Origin: Methyloceanibacter sp.
GTDB taxonomy: Bacteria; Pseudomonadota; Alphaproteobacteria; Rhizobiales; Methyloligellaceae
Assembly: GCA_025449615.1 (NCBI GenBank)
Contig: JANWJA010000028.1
Location: 1-6,942, forward strand
Direction of reading: 5' to 3'
Length of the DNA stretch: 6,942 bases
The notes beneath the pieces are model-generated. The model worked only from the letters and a program-made list of their open reading frames with translations, ran no database searches and was not told the origin of the DNA. Numbering within the stretch: position 1 is the stretch's first letter; every line of letters starts with the position of its first letter. The position numbers and the translations under genes are program-made. Of this stretch, positions 1-6,942 are shown one piece after another.

Positions 1-1
1 C

Positions 2-484
2 CCGCTGTCCCGCTTCGAAGGCGTAGGAAGACGCTTTCAGACCATCGGGACGGCCCGCGGCGTCGAAGTCGTCGACGATTTTGCGCACAACGCGGACAAG
101 ATCGCGGCCGCAATCCGGACTGCGAAGCTTCGCGGGACCCGCGTGCTTGCGATCTACCAACCACATGGTTACGGACCGACGCGGTTCTTGCGCCAGGATT
201 TCGTTAACACCTTCTCGCGAGAGCTCGGCGGTCAAGACCGACTCTGGTTGCTTGAAATCTTCTACGCCGGGGGCACGGCAATCCGCGATTTCTCCGCCGC
301 CGATATCGTGGCGGAGATCGCGGATCGAGGCACAAAGGCGGAGTTCGCTCCCTCACGCGACTGGCTCGCCTCGCGGATCGCGGAGGAGGCCAGACAGGGT
401 GACCTCGTTCTCGTGATGGGGGCCCGCGATCCCTCGTTGAGCCAATTCGCACGCAGCGTCTTGGCGGCCCTGGCCGAAGTGTGA
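2..484 (+). CDS. MurC-like Mur ligase family protein, C-terminal domain (5' partial)
   Basis: The frame is open from base 2 to the TGA at 482-484 and gives 160 residues. The upstream part, including the N-terminal UDP-binding and central ATPase domains, lies outside the window. What remains is a Mur ligase C-terminal domain. It has FEGVGRRF (visible residues 5-12), DDFAHNADK (25-33) at the position of the family's DDYxHHPTE motif, QPHGYGPTRF (53-62) matching MurC's QPHRxxRT block, LEIFYAGG (84-91), and VMGARD (138-143) where MurC has GAGD/GAGN. MurC attaches L-alanine to UDP-N-acetylmuramate in the cytoplasm. The layout is closer to MurC than to Mpl, MurD or MurE. The second His of the HHP motif is Asn and the following Pro is Ala, so this may be a paralogue with another substrate rather than the housekeeping MurC. 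No other dcw-cluster gene follows. The family call is firm, but the exact reaction is uncertain. Confidence 0.82.
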   Translation, partial: PLSRFEGVGRRFQTIGTARGVEVVDDFAHNADKIAAAIRTAKLRGTRVLAIYQPHGYGPTRFLRQDFVNTFSRELGGQDRLWLLEIFYAGGTAIRDFSAADIVAEIADRGTKAEFAPSRDWLASRIAEEARQGDLVLVMGARDPSLSQFARSVLAALAEV

Positions 485-583
485 GCATGCGCCTGGCAGG
501 CTGACCGCTGTCGCTCGTTCGCCGAACTTTCGCTCCAGTTCTACGTTTTGGTTCCGGTCCAGTGAAATGGCCGGGAGGTTTTC
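485..583. other. Intergenic region, no clear promoter or terminator
   Basis: These 99 bases separate the Mur-ligase gene from the sugar dehydrogenase gene. I find no convincing hairpin with a T-run and no good -35/-10 pair. The only clear signal is the ribosome binding site at the 3' end, so co-transcription with the upstream gene cannot be excluded. Confidence 0.5.
573..579 (+). promoter_or_regulatory. Ribosome binding site of the sugar dehydrogenase gene
   Basis: GGGAGGT lies five bases before the ATG at 584. It is a strong Shine-Dalgarno match and fixes this start over other ATGs in the area. Confidence 0.75.
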
Positions 584-1741
584 ATGCGGACTGCAAACGG
601 GCCCAACACATCCTCTCGGCTCCTGAGGCTCGGCGCCTTGGCCGGGGCTCTGGCTGTGATTGCGTTTACTGTCGCGCACGTTTCGGCTTTTGGCACGACG
701 ATGGATACGGAAGCGGCCAGGCTCGACGTAACCACCTTCGCCAAGGGGCTCGAGCATCCCTGGGGCATGACCTTCCTGCCGGACGGGCGCATGCTGGTGA
801 CCGAACGGCCGGGCCGGCTTCGCCTCGTTGCCACGGACGGGACGCTGTCGGAGCCGTTGCAAGGCGTGCCGGAAGTCTATGCTTCAGGCCAAGGCGGGCT
901 GCTCGATGTCGCGCTCGACCCAGACTTCAAGACCAACAAGTGGATTTACCTCACCTATGCGGAGCCCCGCGAGGGCGGCGCCGGGACTGCCGTCGCGCGC
1001 GGCGTGCTTAGTGATAGCGGTCTCGACAAGGTCGAAGTGATCTTCCGGCAAGTCCCCACCATCGATGGCGGCAATCATTTCGGCTCGCGGCTCGCCTTTG
1101 CGCCGGACGGCAAGCTATTCGTCACCCTCGGCGAGCGCTTCCAATTCGGTCCGGCACAGGATCTGTCAAATGATCTCGGCAAGATTGTGCGCATCAATCC
1201 GGACGGATCGATCCCGGAGGACAATCCCTTTGTCAGTAACAAGCATGCGCGGCCGGAGATCTGGTCCTACGGCCACCGAAATCCGCAAGGCGCCGCCATC
1301 CATCCAGAGACAGGGAAGCTCTGGGAAACCGAGTTCGGCCCGATGGGCGGCGATGAACTCAATATACCCAAGTCAGGTTCGAACTATGGATGGCCTGTGG
1401 TGAGCTGGGGCAGCCACTATGACGGGACGGCGATCCCGAAACCGCCGACGAGGCCTGACTTCGCCGATGCCATCTATCACTGGAATCCGGTGATCTCGCC
1501 GTCAGGAATCGCCTTCTACACGGGCGATGCAATCCCCAATTGGCGCGGCAACCTCTTGATCGGCGGTCTATCGTCGGAAGCCATCATCCGCCTCACGCTC
1601 GACGGTGAGACGGTGAAGGGCGAAGAGAGGCTGCCAATGGGTACGCGAATTCGCGACGTGGCGGTCGGGCCCGACGGCGCGGTCTATGCGCTGACTGATG
1701 AAGGTGACGGGAAGATCTTGCGACTGAGTGCGGCGAAATAG
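584..1741 (+). CDS. Exported PQQ-dependent aldose sugar dehydrogenase (GSDH family)
   Basis: This 385-residue protein belongs to the soluble glucose/sorbosone dehydrogenase family, a six-bladed beta-propeller that uses PQQ and calcium to oxidise aldose sugars in the periplasm. E. coli YliI (Asd) is a well-known relative of similar length. Residues 13-35 form a signal peptide with a hydrophobic core and a likely cleavage after VSA (33-35). Family blocks run in order: GLEHPWGMTFLPDGRMLVTE (55-74), GQGGLLDVALDP (102-113), GGNHFGSRL (162-170) with His165 as the likely catalytic base, YGHRNPQG (229-236) with Arg232 and Asn233 as likely PQQ contacts, GGDELN (255-260), NYGWP (267-271), ISPSGIAFY (304-312) and RIRDVAVGPDG (355-365). 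No blade is missing. Neighbours give no pathway hint, and no pqq biosynthesis gene is in view. Family membership is very likely, but the true substrate and the identity of the electron acceptor are unknown. Confidence 0.92.
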   Translation: MRTANGPNTSSRLLRLGALAGALAVIAFTVAHVSAFGTTMDTEAARLDVTTFAKGLEHPWGMTFLPDGRMLVTERPGRLRLVATDGTLSEPLQGVPEVYASGQGGLLDVALDPDFKTNKWIYLTYAEPREGGAGTAVARGVLSDSGLDKVEVIFRQVPTIDGGNHFGSRLAFAPDGKLFVTLGERFQFGPAQDLSNDLGKIVRINPDGSIPEDNPFVSNKHARPEIWSYGHRNPQGAAIHPETGKLWETEFGPMGGDELNIPKSGSNYGWPVVSWGSHYDGTAIPKPPTRPDFADAIYHWNPVISPSGIAFYTGDAIPNWRGNLLIGGLSSEAIIRLTLDGETVKGEERLPMGTRIRDVAVGPDGAVYALTDEGDGKILRLSAAK

Positions 1742-1873
1742 ATAATCATAGCGAACTTGGCTGGTTCAACTTGCCGCGACCGCCTACAAATAGGTCACAA
1801 GGCCCCGGCCCCGCCACAATCAGGCAATAGCGCTTCTCGCCTTCGCCCCTTCCGCTTTACGCTCGCCAGAATC
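1742..1873. other. Intergenic region before the ABC transporter genes
   Basis: These 132 bases carry no gene I can support. An AT-richer patch (CCTACAAATAGG, 1783-1794, with four-base inverted ends) is the only feature that could be part of a promoter, but no -35 element sits at a proper distance. The second half is pyrimidine-rich and there is no strong ribosome binding site before the ATG at 1874. Confidence 0.4.
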
Positions 1874-2796
<923 letters not shown>

Positions 2797-2800
<4 letters not shown>

Positions 2801-3558
2801 ACCTTCCCGCCGTCAAAGCCATCTACACCTTCGAGATGACACGCGCCCGCCGTACCCTGATGCAGAGCATCGTCTCGCCGGTGGTCTCCACCTCGCTCTA
2901 TTTCGTGGTGTTCGGGGCTGCGATTGGTTCGCGCATCAGCGAGATCGAGGGCGTGTCCTACGGCGCCTTCATCGTGCCGGGGCTGATCATGCTGATGCTG
3001 CTGACGCAGAGCATCGCCAACGCCTCGTTCGGCATCTATTTCCCCCGTTTCGCCGGGACGATTTACGAGCTCTTGTCCGCGCCGATCTCGGCGTTCGAGA
3101 TCGTGATCGGCTATGTCGGGGCGGCGGCGACCAAGTCCATCATTCTCGGCCTGATCGTGCTGGCAACGGCCTTTCTGTTCGTCCCCATCGAGATCAAGCA
3201 TCCATTTTTCATGTTGTTTTTCTTAGTGTTGACGGCAGCCACGTTCAGCCTGTTCGGCTTCATTTTGGGGCTTTGGGCCGACGGCTTCGAGAAGCTGCAG
3301 CTCGTGCCCTTGCTGATCATCACCCCCCTCACCTTTCTCGGCGGCACGTTCTATTCGATCCATGTGCTGCCGCCCTTCTGGCAGAAAGTCACGCTGTTCA
3401 ACCCCGTCGTCTATCTGGTCAGCGCGTTCCGCTGGAGCTTCTTCGGCACGTCCGATGTCAGCGTGACTTTAAGTCTCAGCATGACGCTGCTTTTCCTTGT
3501 CGTCTGTCTCGGGATCGTGTGGTTGATCTTCAAGACCGGCTATCGTCTGAAAAACTGA
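2797..3558 (+). CDS. ABC-2 type transporter, permease (YadH-like)
   Basis: This 253-residue inner-membrane protein is the membrane half of the exporter whose ATPase gene overlaps its start by four bases. It shows about six hydrophobic segments (roughly residues 24-44, 57-77, 103-130, 137-159, 168-186 and 227-247). The ABC-2 family block before the last helix is clear: [19 protein letters not shown] (177-195) then [12 protein letters not shown] (202-213). The cytoplasmic N-terminus ([14 protein letters not shown]) is the usual amphipathic lead-in, and length agrees with E. coli YadH. With one ATPase and one permease, the working transporter would be a dimer of each. Substrate is unknown. The next gene starts 24 bases downstream in the same frame, probably in the same transcript. 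Confidence 0.92.
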
Positions 3559-3570
3559 TCGCATTGCCCC

Positions 3571-3576
3571 GGGGGA
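3571..3576 (+). promoter_or_regulatory. Ribosome binding site supporting the GTG start at 3583
   Basis: GGGGGA ends six bases before GTG at 3583. It decides for the GTG start, because the next in-frame ATG (residue 26) would delete half of the first membrane helix of the permease. The preceding in-frame stop is the stop codon of the ABC permease gene. Confidence 0.55.
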
Positions 3577-3582
3577 TACGCC

Positions 3583-4914
3583 GTGAGCCAGGACGACAAG
3601 CCGACGCTGCACCGAACCATCGGGCCGGTGCAGCTCGCGCTTTACGGGCTCGGCAGCATGCTCGGCGCCGGAATCTACGGGCTGATCGGGCAAGCAGCCG
3701 GTCAGGTCGGCAATGCGGTGTGGCTCGCCTTCGCCGTGGCTCTCGTCGCGGCATTGTTGACCGCGTTGTCCTACGCCTCGCTTGCATCTCGCTATCCGCG
3801 TGCGGCAGGCGCTGCCTACGTCACGCAGCGCGCCTACGGTTCAACCCTTCTGAGTTTCATCGTCGGGTTGGCGTTGGTGTGTTCGGGCCTGACCTCTGTC
3901 GCCACGCAGTCGCGAGTCTTCGCGGCAAATCTTGCGAGCCTGCTCGGGCTTGAGTCCTTGCCGGTGTGGGTTCTCGCCCTCGGCTTTCTTCTCGTGCTCG
4001 GCGGCATCGTGTTTCGCGGGATTCGCGAAGCGATGTGGGTCAACGTGCTGTGCACCATCGTCGAGGCGTCCGGTCTCCTTATCGTCATCGCCGTCGGATT
4101 TTCTTATTGGGGGAGCGTCGACTATCTCAGCACGCCGGTGACGGCTAGCACTGGCGACGCAGCACTTCTGGTCATTCAGGGCGCGGTCCTCACCTTCTTT
4201 GCCTTTATCGGCTTCGAGGACACGTTCAACGTCGCCGAGGAGTGCCGCAACCCTGAGCGCACTTTGCCGATCGGGCTTATTCTCGCCATGGCAATGGCCG
4301 CGATGCTCTATATGGCGGTCGCGATCACCGCGGTCTCGGTCGTGCCCTACCAAGACCTAGGCGCGGCGCCAGGTCCGATCACCGAAGTGGTCAACCGCGC
4401 GGCGCCCGCCATCCCGCCAATCGTGTTCACCTTCATCACGCTGTTTGCCGTGGCCAATACGGCGCTGGTGAACTACGTCACGGCCTCGCGCCTGATCTAC
4501 GGCATGGCACGGCAAGGTCTGCTGCACGCGAGACTCGGCGACATCCACCCGGAAAGACGCACGCCCCATATCGCCGTGGCCACGCTGTTCGTCATCGTGG
4601 CCCCGCTCGCACTCTGGGGGTCGATCGGAGACCTTGCCGCGGCGACGGTGCTGCTCCTGCTCGCGGTGTTCACCGTGATGAACAGCGCGCTCTTCCTGCT
4701 GAAGGGACGGAAGGGCGAGAAGCGCGGCTATTTCGAGGTACCCCGCCTGGTGCCCGCGCTCGGCGTCTTCGTCTGCCTGGCGCTTATTGTCGTCCGGGTC
4801 ACGACCGGGGACTGGCGGGCATCGGCAATTGCGGGCCTGCTCCTCCTCGGCTGCCTCGCGATCTACGCGCTCGTGCGCCCGAAGGCGCCACCCGACCAGG
4901 TCGCCTCCTACTAG
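3583..4914 (+). CDS. APC-superfamily amino-acid permease
   Basis: This 443-residue inner-membrane protein with about twelve hydrophobic segments resembles secondary amino-acid transporters of the amino acid-polyamine-organocation superfamily. Helix 1 carries the glycine-rich substrate-backbone motif GLGSMLGAGIYGLIG (22-36). The helix 6 region FFAFIGFEDTFNVAEECRNP (205-224) and the loop SRLIYGMARQG (302-312) with LGDIHPERRTP (318-328) are APC hallmarks. The start is GTG, backed by a purine-rich ribosome binding site. Length is normal and no key motif is lost. It follows the ABC permease by 24 bases and probably shares its transcript, although ABC exporters and APC importers are not normally partners. 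The substrate cannot be read from the sequence: amino acid uptake or exchange is likely, and a cationic or neutral amino acid or polyamine is possible. Confidence 0.9.
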   Translation: MSQDDKPTLHRTIGPVQLALYGLGSMLGAGIYGLIGQAAGQVGNAVWLAFAVALVAALLTALSYASLASRYPRAAGAAYVTQRAYGSTLLSFIVGLALVCSGLTSVATQSRVFAANLASLLGLESLPVWVLALGFLLVLGGIVFRGIREAMWVNVLCTIVEASGLLIVIAVGFSYWGSVDYLSTPVTASTGDAALLVIQGAVLTFFAFIGFEDTFNVAEECRNPERTLPIGLILAMAMAAMLYMAVAITAVSVVPYQDLGAAPGPITEVVNRAAPAIPPIVFTFITLFAVANTALVNYVTASRLIYGMARQGLLHARLGDIHPERRTPHIAVATLFVIVAPLALWGSIGDLAAATVLLLLAVFTVMNSALFLLKGRKGEKRGYFEVPRLVPALGVFVCLALIVVRVTTGDWRASAIAGLLLLGCLAIYALVRPKAPPDQVASY

Positions 4915-4930
4915 GATTCGCCTCCCCGAT

Positions 4931-4958
4931 CCCCTATACTCATTTGGAGAACTAGGGG
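4931..4958 (+). terminator. Possible weak terminator hairpin after the permease gene
   Basis: CCCCTA (4931-4936) pairs with TAGGGG (4953-4958), and inside it CTC (4939-4941) pairs with GAG (4947-4949) around a five-base loop. It begins 16 bases after the permease stop, where a terminator would be expected. There is no run of T after it and the stem has an internal loop, so intrinsic termination would be inefficient. Confidence 0.3.
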
Positions 4959-4973
4959 CTTGCTGGGCCGGCC

Positions 4974-5002
4974 TTGTGCCGGATGTTTTAACGACCTATA
5001 TA
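4974..5002 (+). promoter_or_regulatory. Predicted nadA promoter
   Basis: TTGTGC (4974-4979) and TATATA (4997-5002) are separated by 17 bases, the ideal sigma-70 spacing. The -10 is good and the -35 shares only the first three bases with the consensus. Transcription would start near 5009-5010, inside the inverted repeat that follows, leaving a leader of about 35 bases. The AT-rich stretch stands out from the GC-rich surroundings. Confidence 0.5.
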
Positions 5003-5018
5003 TGCTCACTGTGAGCAT
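5002..5018. promoter_or_regulatory. Perfect inverted repeat, probable operator of the nad genes (NadQ-like site)
   Basis: ATGCTCACTGTGAGCAT is two perfect eight-base inverted arms around one central base, 26 bases before the nadA ATG. It touches the predicted -10 and covers the predicted transcription start, the classic place for a repressor. De novo NAD genes of alphaproteobacteria are reported to be controlled by NadQ (COG4111), and TGCTCA/TGAGCA half-sites fit my memory of its motif. That match is recollection, not a search result. The palindrome itself is certain; the name of its protein is inferred. Confidence 0.65.
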
Positions 5019-5026
5019 TATTGGTG

Positions 5027-5035
5027 AAAGGGAGG
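5027..5035 (+). promoter_or_regulatory. Ribosome binding site fixing the nadA start
   Basis: AAAGGGAGG ends nine bases before the ATG at 5045. Upstream in-frame TTG (5021) and GTG (5024) codons have no such site and would place the Shine-Dalgarno inside the coding region, so the ATG is preferred. Confidence 0.7.
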
Positions 5036-5044
5036 ACCATCCGA

Positions 5045-6106
5045 ATGACCGCAGCCATTCAACGCGGACAATCGGTAAAAATATCAGAAGGGCGGCCAGC
5101 TATCGTGCTGCCAGATCTCGCCTATACCCCAGAGGTTCGGCGGGAGACAGCGAAGCTCTACGAGAAGGTGTCGCGGGTCATCCCGCCGGTCGAGTGGCCT
5201 GCCTTCGCGCCCTATATCAAGGCGATCAACGAGCTGAAGCGCGAACGGAACGCCGTCGTGCTCGCACACAATTACATGACGCCCGAGATCTTCCATTGCG
5301 TCGCCGACGTGGTCGGCGACTCGCTGCAGCTTGCGCGTGAGGCGTCGAAGACCGACGCCGACATCATCGTGCAAGGCGGCGTGCACTTCATGGCAGAGAC
5401 CTCAAAGCTGCTCAACCCCGACAAGCTGGTGCTGATCCCGGACCTGCGCGCGGGCTGCTCGCTCGCGGCCTCGATCACCGGCGCGGACGTCCGCAGTCTT
5501 CGTGCCGCCTATCCCGGCGCGCCGGTCGTGACTTACGTCAACACCTCGGCAGAGGTGAAGGCGGAGTCCGATATTTGCTGCACCTCGTCGAATGCGGTGA
5601 AGGTCGTGGAGTCGCTCGGCGCCAAGCGCGTCATTCTCATTCCCGACGAGTTTCTGGCGAAATGGGTGCAGACCCAGACCGATGTCGAGATCATCACCTG
5701 GAAGGGTCATTGCGAGGTGCATGAGCGCTTCACGCCCGAGGAGCTTCGCGCCTATCGCGAGGCCGATCCCGGGGTGAGGATCATCGCGCATCCGGAGTGT
5801 CCGCCCGAGGTGATCGCTGAGGCCGATTTCGCCGGCTCGACTAGCGGCATGATCAAATGGGTGAAGGAGCACGAGCCGCGGAAAGTCCTGCTCGTGACCG
5901 AGTGCTCGATGAGCGATAACGTCGCGGTGGAAGCGCCGAACACCGAGTTCGTGCGACCGTGCAATCTCTGCCCGCATATGAAGCGGATCACGCTGCCGAA
6001 GATCCTCGACAGCCTGCTTTATCTGAAGGAGGAGGTCACGGTGCCGCCTGAGATCGCAGGACGAGCTCGCAAAGCGGTCGAGCGCATGGTCAATCTCAAT
6101 CGCTAG
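5045..6106 (+). CDS. nadA: Quinolinate synthase NadA
   Basis: This 353-residue cytoplasmic [4Fe-4S] enzyme condenses iminoaspartate with dihydroxyacetone phosphate to quinolinate, the second step of de novo NAD synthesis. The three-fold repeated NadA architecture is complete. Conserved blocks are [20 protein letters not shown] (74-93), [15 protein letters not shown] (111-125), DLRAGCSLA (133-141), [13 protein letters not shown] (164-176), CTSSNAV (179-185), WKGHCEVHE (219-227), HPECPPEV (249-256), GSTSGM (264-269), VTECSM (284-289) and [10 protein letters not shown] (304-313). The three cluster ligands are most likely Cys138, Cys179 and Cys309. Cys178 and Cys306 are extra neighbours of two of them. 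The N-terminal stretch of about 50 residues before the core is typical of long-form NadA. It is the first gene after a promoter with a palindrome over its start, and nadB follows after 26 bases, so the pair is almost certainly one operon. Confidence 0.97.
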   Translation: MTAAIQRGQSVKISEGRPAIVLPDLAYTPEVRRETAKLYEKVSRVIPPVEWPAFAPYIKAINELKRERNAVVLAHNYMTPEIFHCVADVVGDSLQLAREASKTDADIIVQGGVHFMAETSKLLNPDKLVLIPDLRAGCSLAASITGADVRSLRAAYPGAPVVTYVNTSAEVKAESDICCTSSNAVKVVESLGAKRVILIPDEFLAKWVQTQTDVEIITWKGHCEVHERFTPEELRAYREADPGVRIIAHPECPPEVIAEADFAGSTSGMIKWVKEHEPRKVLLVTECSMSDNVAVEAPNTEFVRPCNLCPHMKRITLPKILDSLLYLKEEVTVPPEIAGRARKAVERMVNLNR

Positions 6107-6121
6107 CGTAATCGCGGAGAT

Positions 6122-6126
6122 AGAGG
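6122..6126 (+). promoter_or_regulatory. Ribosome binding site supporting the nadB GTG start
   Basis: AGAGG lies six bases before GTG at 6133, within the 26-base nadA-nadB gap. There is no ATG at a suitable place near the start of this frame. Confidence 0.5.
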
Positions 6127-6132
6127 CAAGCG

Positions 6133-6942
6133 GTGACCAACAGCAGCAAACAGAGGACCCCGTCGGCGCCGGTCATCGAGCGGCGCGGCGTGGTCATTGT
6201 CGGTGCAGGCCTTGCCGGCCTGTTCACCGCACTGAAGCTCGCGCCGATCCCGGTCACCTTGGTCTCGGGGGCAAAGCTCGGCGAAGGCGCATCGAGCGTG
6301 TGGGCCCAGGCCGGTATCGCGGCAGCGCTTGCCGAAGGCGACAGTCCGGAGGCCCATGCCGCCGACACACTTAGCGCGGGTGCCGGCATCGTCGATGAGA
6401 GCGTCGCGCTCTCCATGGCGCGTGAGGCACGGGGCCGTATCGAGGATCTGCTCCGCTATGGCGTTCCGTTCGACAAAGACCTGGAGGGCCGTCTCGACCT
6501 GGCGCAGGAGGCTGCGCATGGGACGCGCCGCATTCTTCACGTCAAAGGCGATACTGCCGGCCGCGCCATCATGGCGGCGCTGATCGAGGCTGCGCGCAAC
6601 ACGCCCTCGATCGAAATTTTGGAGGGTTATGCGGCTTGCGGGCTCGCGACCGACCAGGGCCGCGTGACCGGGGTCGAGCTTGCCCCGGTGGAGGCGAAAC
6701 CGCTGGTGCCGGCTCTGATCCTCGAGGCCTCTGCGATCGTGCTGGCGACAGGCGGCGCGGGCCAGCTTTATGCCATTACCACCAATCCGCGCGAATCTCG
6801 CGGCGAAGGCATCGCCATTGCCGCGCGGGCCGGCGCCGTGATCGCGGACGCCGAGTTCGTGCAGTTCCATCCCACAGCGATCGATATTGGCCGCGACCCT
6901 GCCCCGCTTGCGACCGAAGCATTGCGCGGCGAAGGCGCAACC
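6133..6942 (+). CDS. nadB: L-aspartate oxidase NadB (3' partial)
   Basis: The frame is open from GTG at 6133 to the window end, giving 270 residues of a protein that usually has a little over 500. NadB is a cytoplasmic FAD enzyme that oxidises L-aspartate to iminoaspartate, the substrate of NadA. Seen in order are the FAD dinucleotide-binding [11 protein letters not shown] (20-30), [12 protein letters not shown] (54-65), the family block [20 protein letters not shown] (127-146), the second FAD contact ATGGAGQLY (205-213), [10 protein letters not shown] (241-250) with His246 at the place of the substrate-binding His of the QFHPT motif, and TEALRGEGA (261-269). These separate it from the related succinate dehydrogenase flavoproteins: the N-terminus lacks their covalent-FAD His block, and the gene is adjacent to nadA. 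The rest of the flavin domain and the helical C-terminal domain lie beyond the window. nadC would be the usual next gene. Confidence 0.95.
   Translation, partial: MTNSSKQRTPSAPVIERRGVVIVGAGLAGLFTALKLAPIPVTLVSGAKLGEGASSVWAQAGIAAALAEGDSPEAHAADTLSAGAGIVDESVALSMAREARGRIEDLLRYGVPFDKDLEGRLDLAQEAAHGTRRILHVKGDTAGRAIMAALIEAARNTPSIEILEGYAACGLATDQGRVTGVELAPVEAKPLVPALILEASAIVLATGGAGQLYAITTNPRESRGEGIAIAARAGAVIADAEFVQFHPTAIDIGRDPAPLATEALRGEGAT

Noticed and set aside
481..488. GTGAGCAT at the end of the Mur-like gene, identical to one arm of the nadA palindrome
   Set aside because: The opposite arm is missing upstream and the copy overlaps a stop codon, so it looks like a chance eight-base match.
353..862. 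A 169-codon open frame on the - strand spanning the Mur-like gene end and the sugar dehydrogenase start
   Set aside because: It lies opposite two well-supported genes, has low-complexity composition and no recognisable domain.
1757..1794. A promoter before the ABC ATPase using TTGGCT or TTGCCG with TACAAA
   Set aside because: The spacings are 22 and 8 bases, outside the workable range, and the boxes are poor matches.
1757..1873. A 39-residue N-terminal extension of the ABC ATPase using the ATG at 1757
   Set aside because: The added residues are Arg/Pro/Ser-rich with no family resemblance, and the conserved ATPase N-terminus begins right after the ATG at 1874.
3567..3574. CCCCGGGG palindrome before the APC permease gene
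   Set aside because: It has no loop and is expected by chance in GC-rich DNA. Its G half is adequately explained as part of the ribosome binding site.
5021..5044. TTG (5021) or GTG (5024) as the nadA start
   Set aside because: Neither has a ribosome binding site, while AAAGGGAGG is well placed for the ATG at 5045.
6103..6870. A 255-codon open frame on the - strand opposite nadB
   Set aside because: Its product is rich in Arg, Gly, His and Ala without domain motifs, and the + strand frame is unmistakable NadB. It is a by-product of high GC content.

Overview
This 6,942-base window is a GC-rich, densely coded piece of chromosome with every supported gene on the + strand. The proteins, the codon choice (G/C at most third positions) and the nadA-nadB order fit an alphaproteobacterium. 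A Hyphomicrobiales genome of the Bradyrhizobium/Rhodopseudomonas type is the most likely source. That placement is a judgement from sequence style, not a database match. I saw no tRNA, rRNA, CRISPR array, insertion sequence, phage gene or other sign of a mobile region.

Layout. (1) Positions 2-484 hold the C-terminal domain of a Mur-ligase-family protein, closest in motif layout to MurC but divergent. Its 5' part lies outside the window. (2) After about 100 bases comes a complete gene for an exported PQQ-dependent aldose sugar dehydrogenase of the glucose/sorbosone dehydrogenase family (584-1741). (3) After a 132-base gap come an ABC-2 type ATPase (1874-2800) and its membrane permease (2797-3558), overlapping by ATGA. 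An APC-superfamily amino-acid permease with a GTG start follows 24 bases later (3583-4914). These three probably form one transcription unit. (4) A roughly 130-base intergenic region holds a weak hairpin, a plausible sigma-70-type promoter and a perfect 8-1-8 inverted repeat on the predicted transcription start. (5) Quinolinate synthase nadA (5045-6106) and L-aspartate oxidase nadB (from 6133, cut off by the window end) follow. These are the first two enzymes of de novo NAD synthesis: NadB oxidises L-aspartate to iminoaspartate, and NadA condenses it with dihydroxyacetone phosphate to give quinolinate. A nadC gene would be expected just downstream.

How the genes work together. Only two groupings are functionally clear: the ABC ATPase/permease pair and nadA-nadB. 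The Mur-like gene, the sugar dehydrogenase and the amino-acid permease have no obvious pathway link to their neighbours. The most informative non-coding element is the palindrome in front of nadA. Its position suggests a repressor site, and a NadQ-type regulator of alphaproteobacterial NAD genes is the leading candidate. I do not see a clearly new biological system here. The items most worth a second look are the nadA operator and the divergent Mur ligase.
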